From: Gemmatimonadota bacterium | Lineage (GTDB): Bacteria > Gemmatimonadota > Gemmatimonadetes > Gemmatimonadales > Gemmatimonadaceae | Length of the DNA stretch: 5,576 nt | NCBI GenBank assembly: GCA_947475795.1 | Contig: CANJOX010000238.1 | Coordinates: 1 to 5,576, forward strand | Reading direction: 5' to 3' | In this document: positions 4,856 to 5,576 of the stretch, piece after piece | Position numbering within the stretch: the first letter of the stretch is position 1 | How the letters are laid out: each line of letters opens with the position of its first letter | Made by a program: the position numbers and the translations under genes | The notes under the pieces: model-generated | The model's database searches: none | Told to the model about the DNA's origin: nothing | Seen by the model: the letters and a program-made list of their open reading frames with translations, nothing else

Positions 4856-5576
4856 GCACCGCGCGACCGGGCGCGATGGCATCACCGATGGGCGGTGGAT
4901 TTCTCTTCTCGGTGGTGGTGCATGCGGGGGTCGCTGCGGCGGCACTGTGGTGGGGCACGCGCCCCGACGCGCCCCGCCCCCCGGTGTACCGGGTCGAACT
5001 GGTCGGGGCGCCACCGGGGCCGCGGCAGGCCGGCGTGGTCACAGCTGCCGCGGAGCCGACGACTGCAGCGCCCGACATCGCGGGTGCCGAGCGGGTCGCG
5101 GAGGAGAAGGTGCTGCCGACACCGTCGAAGACCAAGCCCGTGGTGCCGTCGCCGAAGGCGACACCGTCGACCAGTCGCACGAAGCAGGCCGGCGCCAAGA
5201 GCGGCACCGCGACGACGCGTGCCGCCGCCGCGCCGAAAGCCGGCGCGGGAGCAACGGGTGGCAAGGGCGCCGATGTCGCCAATCTGAAGATTGACGGGAT
5301 CGAGTTCCCCTATCCCGGGTACCTCTCGAACATTGTGCGGCAGCTCACGATCAACTGGACACCGCGGCGCGTGTCGGCCGCGCTTGTGGCGGAAGTACGA
5401 TTCACCATCCGTCGCGACGGCTCGGTGATGGCGATCGAGGTGGTGAAGGGGTCGGGAGATCGCAGCTACGATCTGGACGCGATGGGAGCGATCGAGGCTG
5501 TCGGATCAACGCGAGGTTTCGGATCGCTGCCGTCGGGATGGACGGACGACGTGCTCATCGTGTATTTCACTTTTGA
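4852..5576 (+). CDS. TonB/TolA-type energy transducer (3' end outside window)
   Basis: The open frame begins at GTG 4852, overlapping the tolR stop as GTGA, and gives 241 codons with no stop before base 5576. The final TTTTGA is not an in-frame stop: the frame reads TTT then GA plus the next base. The protein would carry force from the TolQR motor across the periplasm. Residues 17-34 are one membrane anchor (FLFSVVVHAGVAAAALWW); Ser20 and His24 copy the S-x-x-x-H spacing that TonB uses to engage ExbB/ExbD. Residues about 39-140 are a Pro/Ala/Lys/Thr-rich periplasmic spacer. Residues about 150-241 form a TonB C-terminal domain (YPGYLSNIVRQLTINW, then VRFTIRRDGSVMAIEVVKGSG). The end VLIVYFTF resembles the usual TonB terminus, so only a few codons are probably missing. 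By position it is the TolA counterpart; by domain it is TonB. ATG 4876 and 4888 are less likely starts. Confidence 0.88.
   Translation, partial: MSTARPGAMASPMGGGFLFSVVVHAGVAAAALWWGTRPDAPRPPVYRVELVGAPPGPRQAGVVTAAAEPTTAAPDIAGAERVAEEKVLPTPSKTKPVVPSPKATPSTSRTKQAGAKSGTATTRAAAAPKAGAGATGGKGADVANLKIDGIEFPYPGYLSNIVRQLTINWTPRRVSAALVAEVRFTIRRDGSVMAIEVVKGSGDRSYDLDAMGAIEAVGSTRGFGSLPSGWTDDVLIVYFTF

Noticed and set aside
4259..5014. A 251-codon minus-strand frame opposite tolQ, tolR and the TonB-like gene
   Set aside because: It is His/Arg/Pro-rich and antisense to three well-recognised proteins, so it is a shadow.
4827..5294. Plus-strand frames at 4827-5294 and 4895-5287 in the TonB-like region
   Set aside because: Both are Arg/Gly-rich off-frame readings of the Pro/Ala-rich spacer. 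The third frame from 4852 has the membrane anchor and TonB domain.
5571..5576. Final TGA of the window as the stop codon of the TonB-like gene
   Set aside because: Counting codons from 4852, bases 5572-5574 are TTT and 5575-5576 are the first two bases of the next codon, so this TGA is out of frame.

Overview
The window is a dense, high-GC stretch of bacterial chromosome, every gene on the + strand, with housekeeping and cell-envelope functions. GC-rich codon use, frequent GTG starts, a Bacteroidetes-like loop in the SSB and a TolQ-TolR-TonB-type set suggest a GC-rich diderm. Gemmatimonadota is my best guess, made from general resemblance of proteins and gene order rather than from any search.

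Layout: (1) bases 1-259 hold the 3' end of a GNAT acetyltransferase of the RimI type. (2) After a 91-base gap with a weak promoter candidate and a strong ribosome binding site comes ssb (351-851), a single-stranded DNA-binding protein with the classic acidic LPF tail. (3) A 207-base gap (852-1058) holds a 13-bp GC hairpin directly after ssb, then several smaller inverted repeats. (4) Bases 1059-2549 encode an exported LysM protein of 496 residues with an Ala/Pro/Lys-rich linker and two related C-terminal beta-type modules. (5) A 181-base gap (2550-2730) holds a terminator-like hairpin followed by a possible -10 element. (6) Bases 2731-5576 look like one transcription unit: a GalE-like NAD-dependent sugar epimerase, TolQ, TolR and a TonB/TolA-type transducer. 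The junctions are a 4-base overlap, a 2-base gap and another 4-base overlap. The last gene runs off the end of the window.

How they work together: TolQ and TolR form the proton-driven inner-membrane motor, and the TonB/TolA-like protein carries its force across the periplasm. In a complete Tol-Pal locus, tolB and pal would follow beyond base 5576. The LysM protein probably binds peptidoglycan, and the epimerase probably supplies a nucleotide sugar for envelope polysaccharide, so the right two thirds of the window is about the cell envelope. The rimI and ssb genes belong to translation and replication housekeeping.

I see no mobile element, CRISPR array, tRNA or rRNA, and no convincing undescribed system. 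The points most worth a second look are the duplicated module in the LysM protein, the epimerase coupled to the tol genes, and the unterminated TonB-like reading frame at the right edge.
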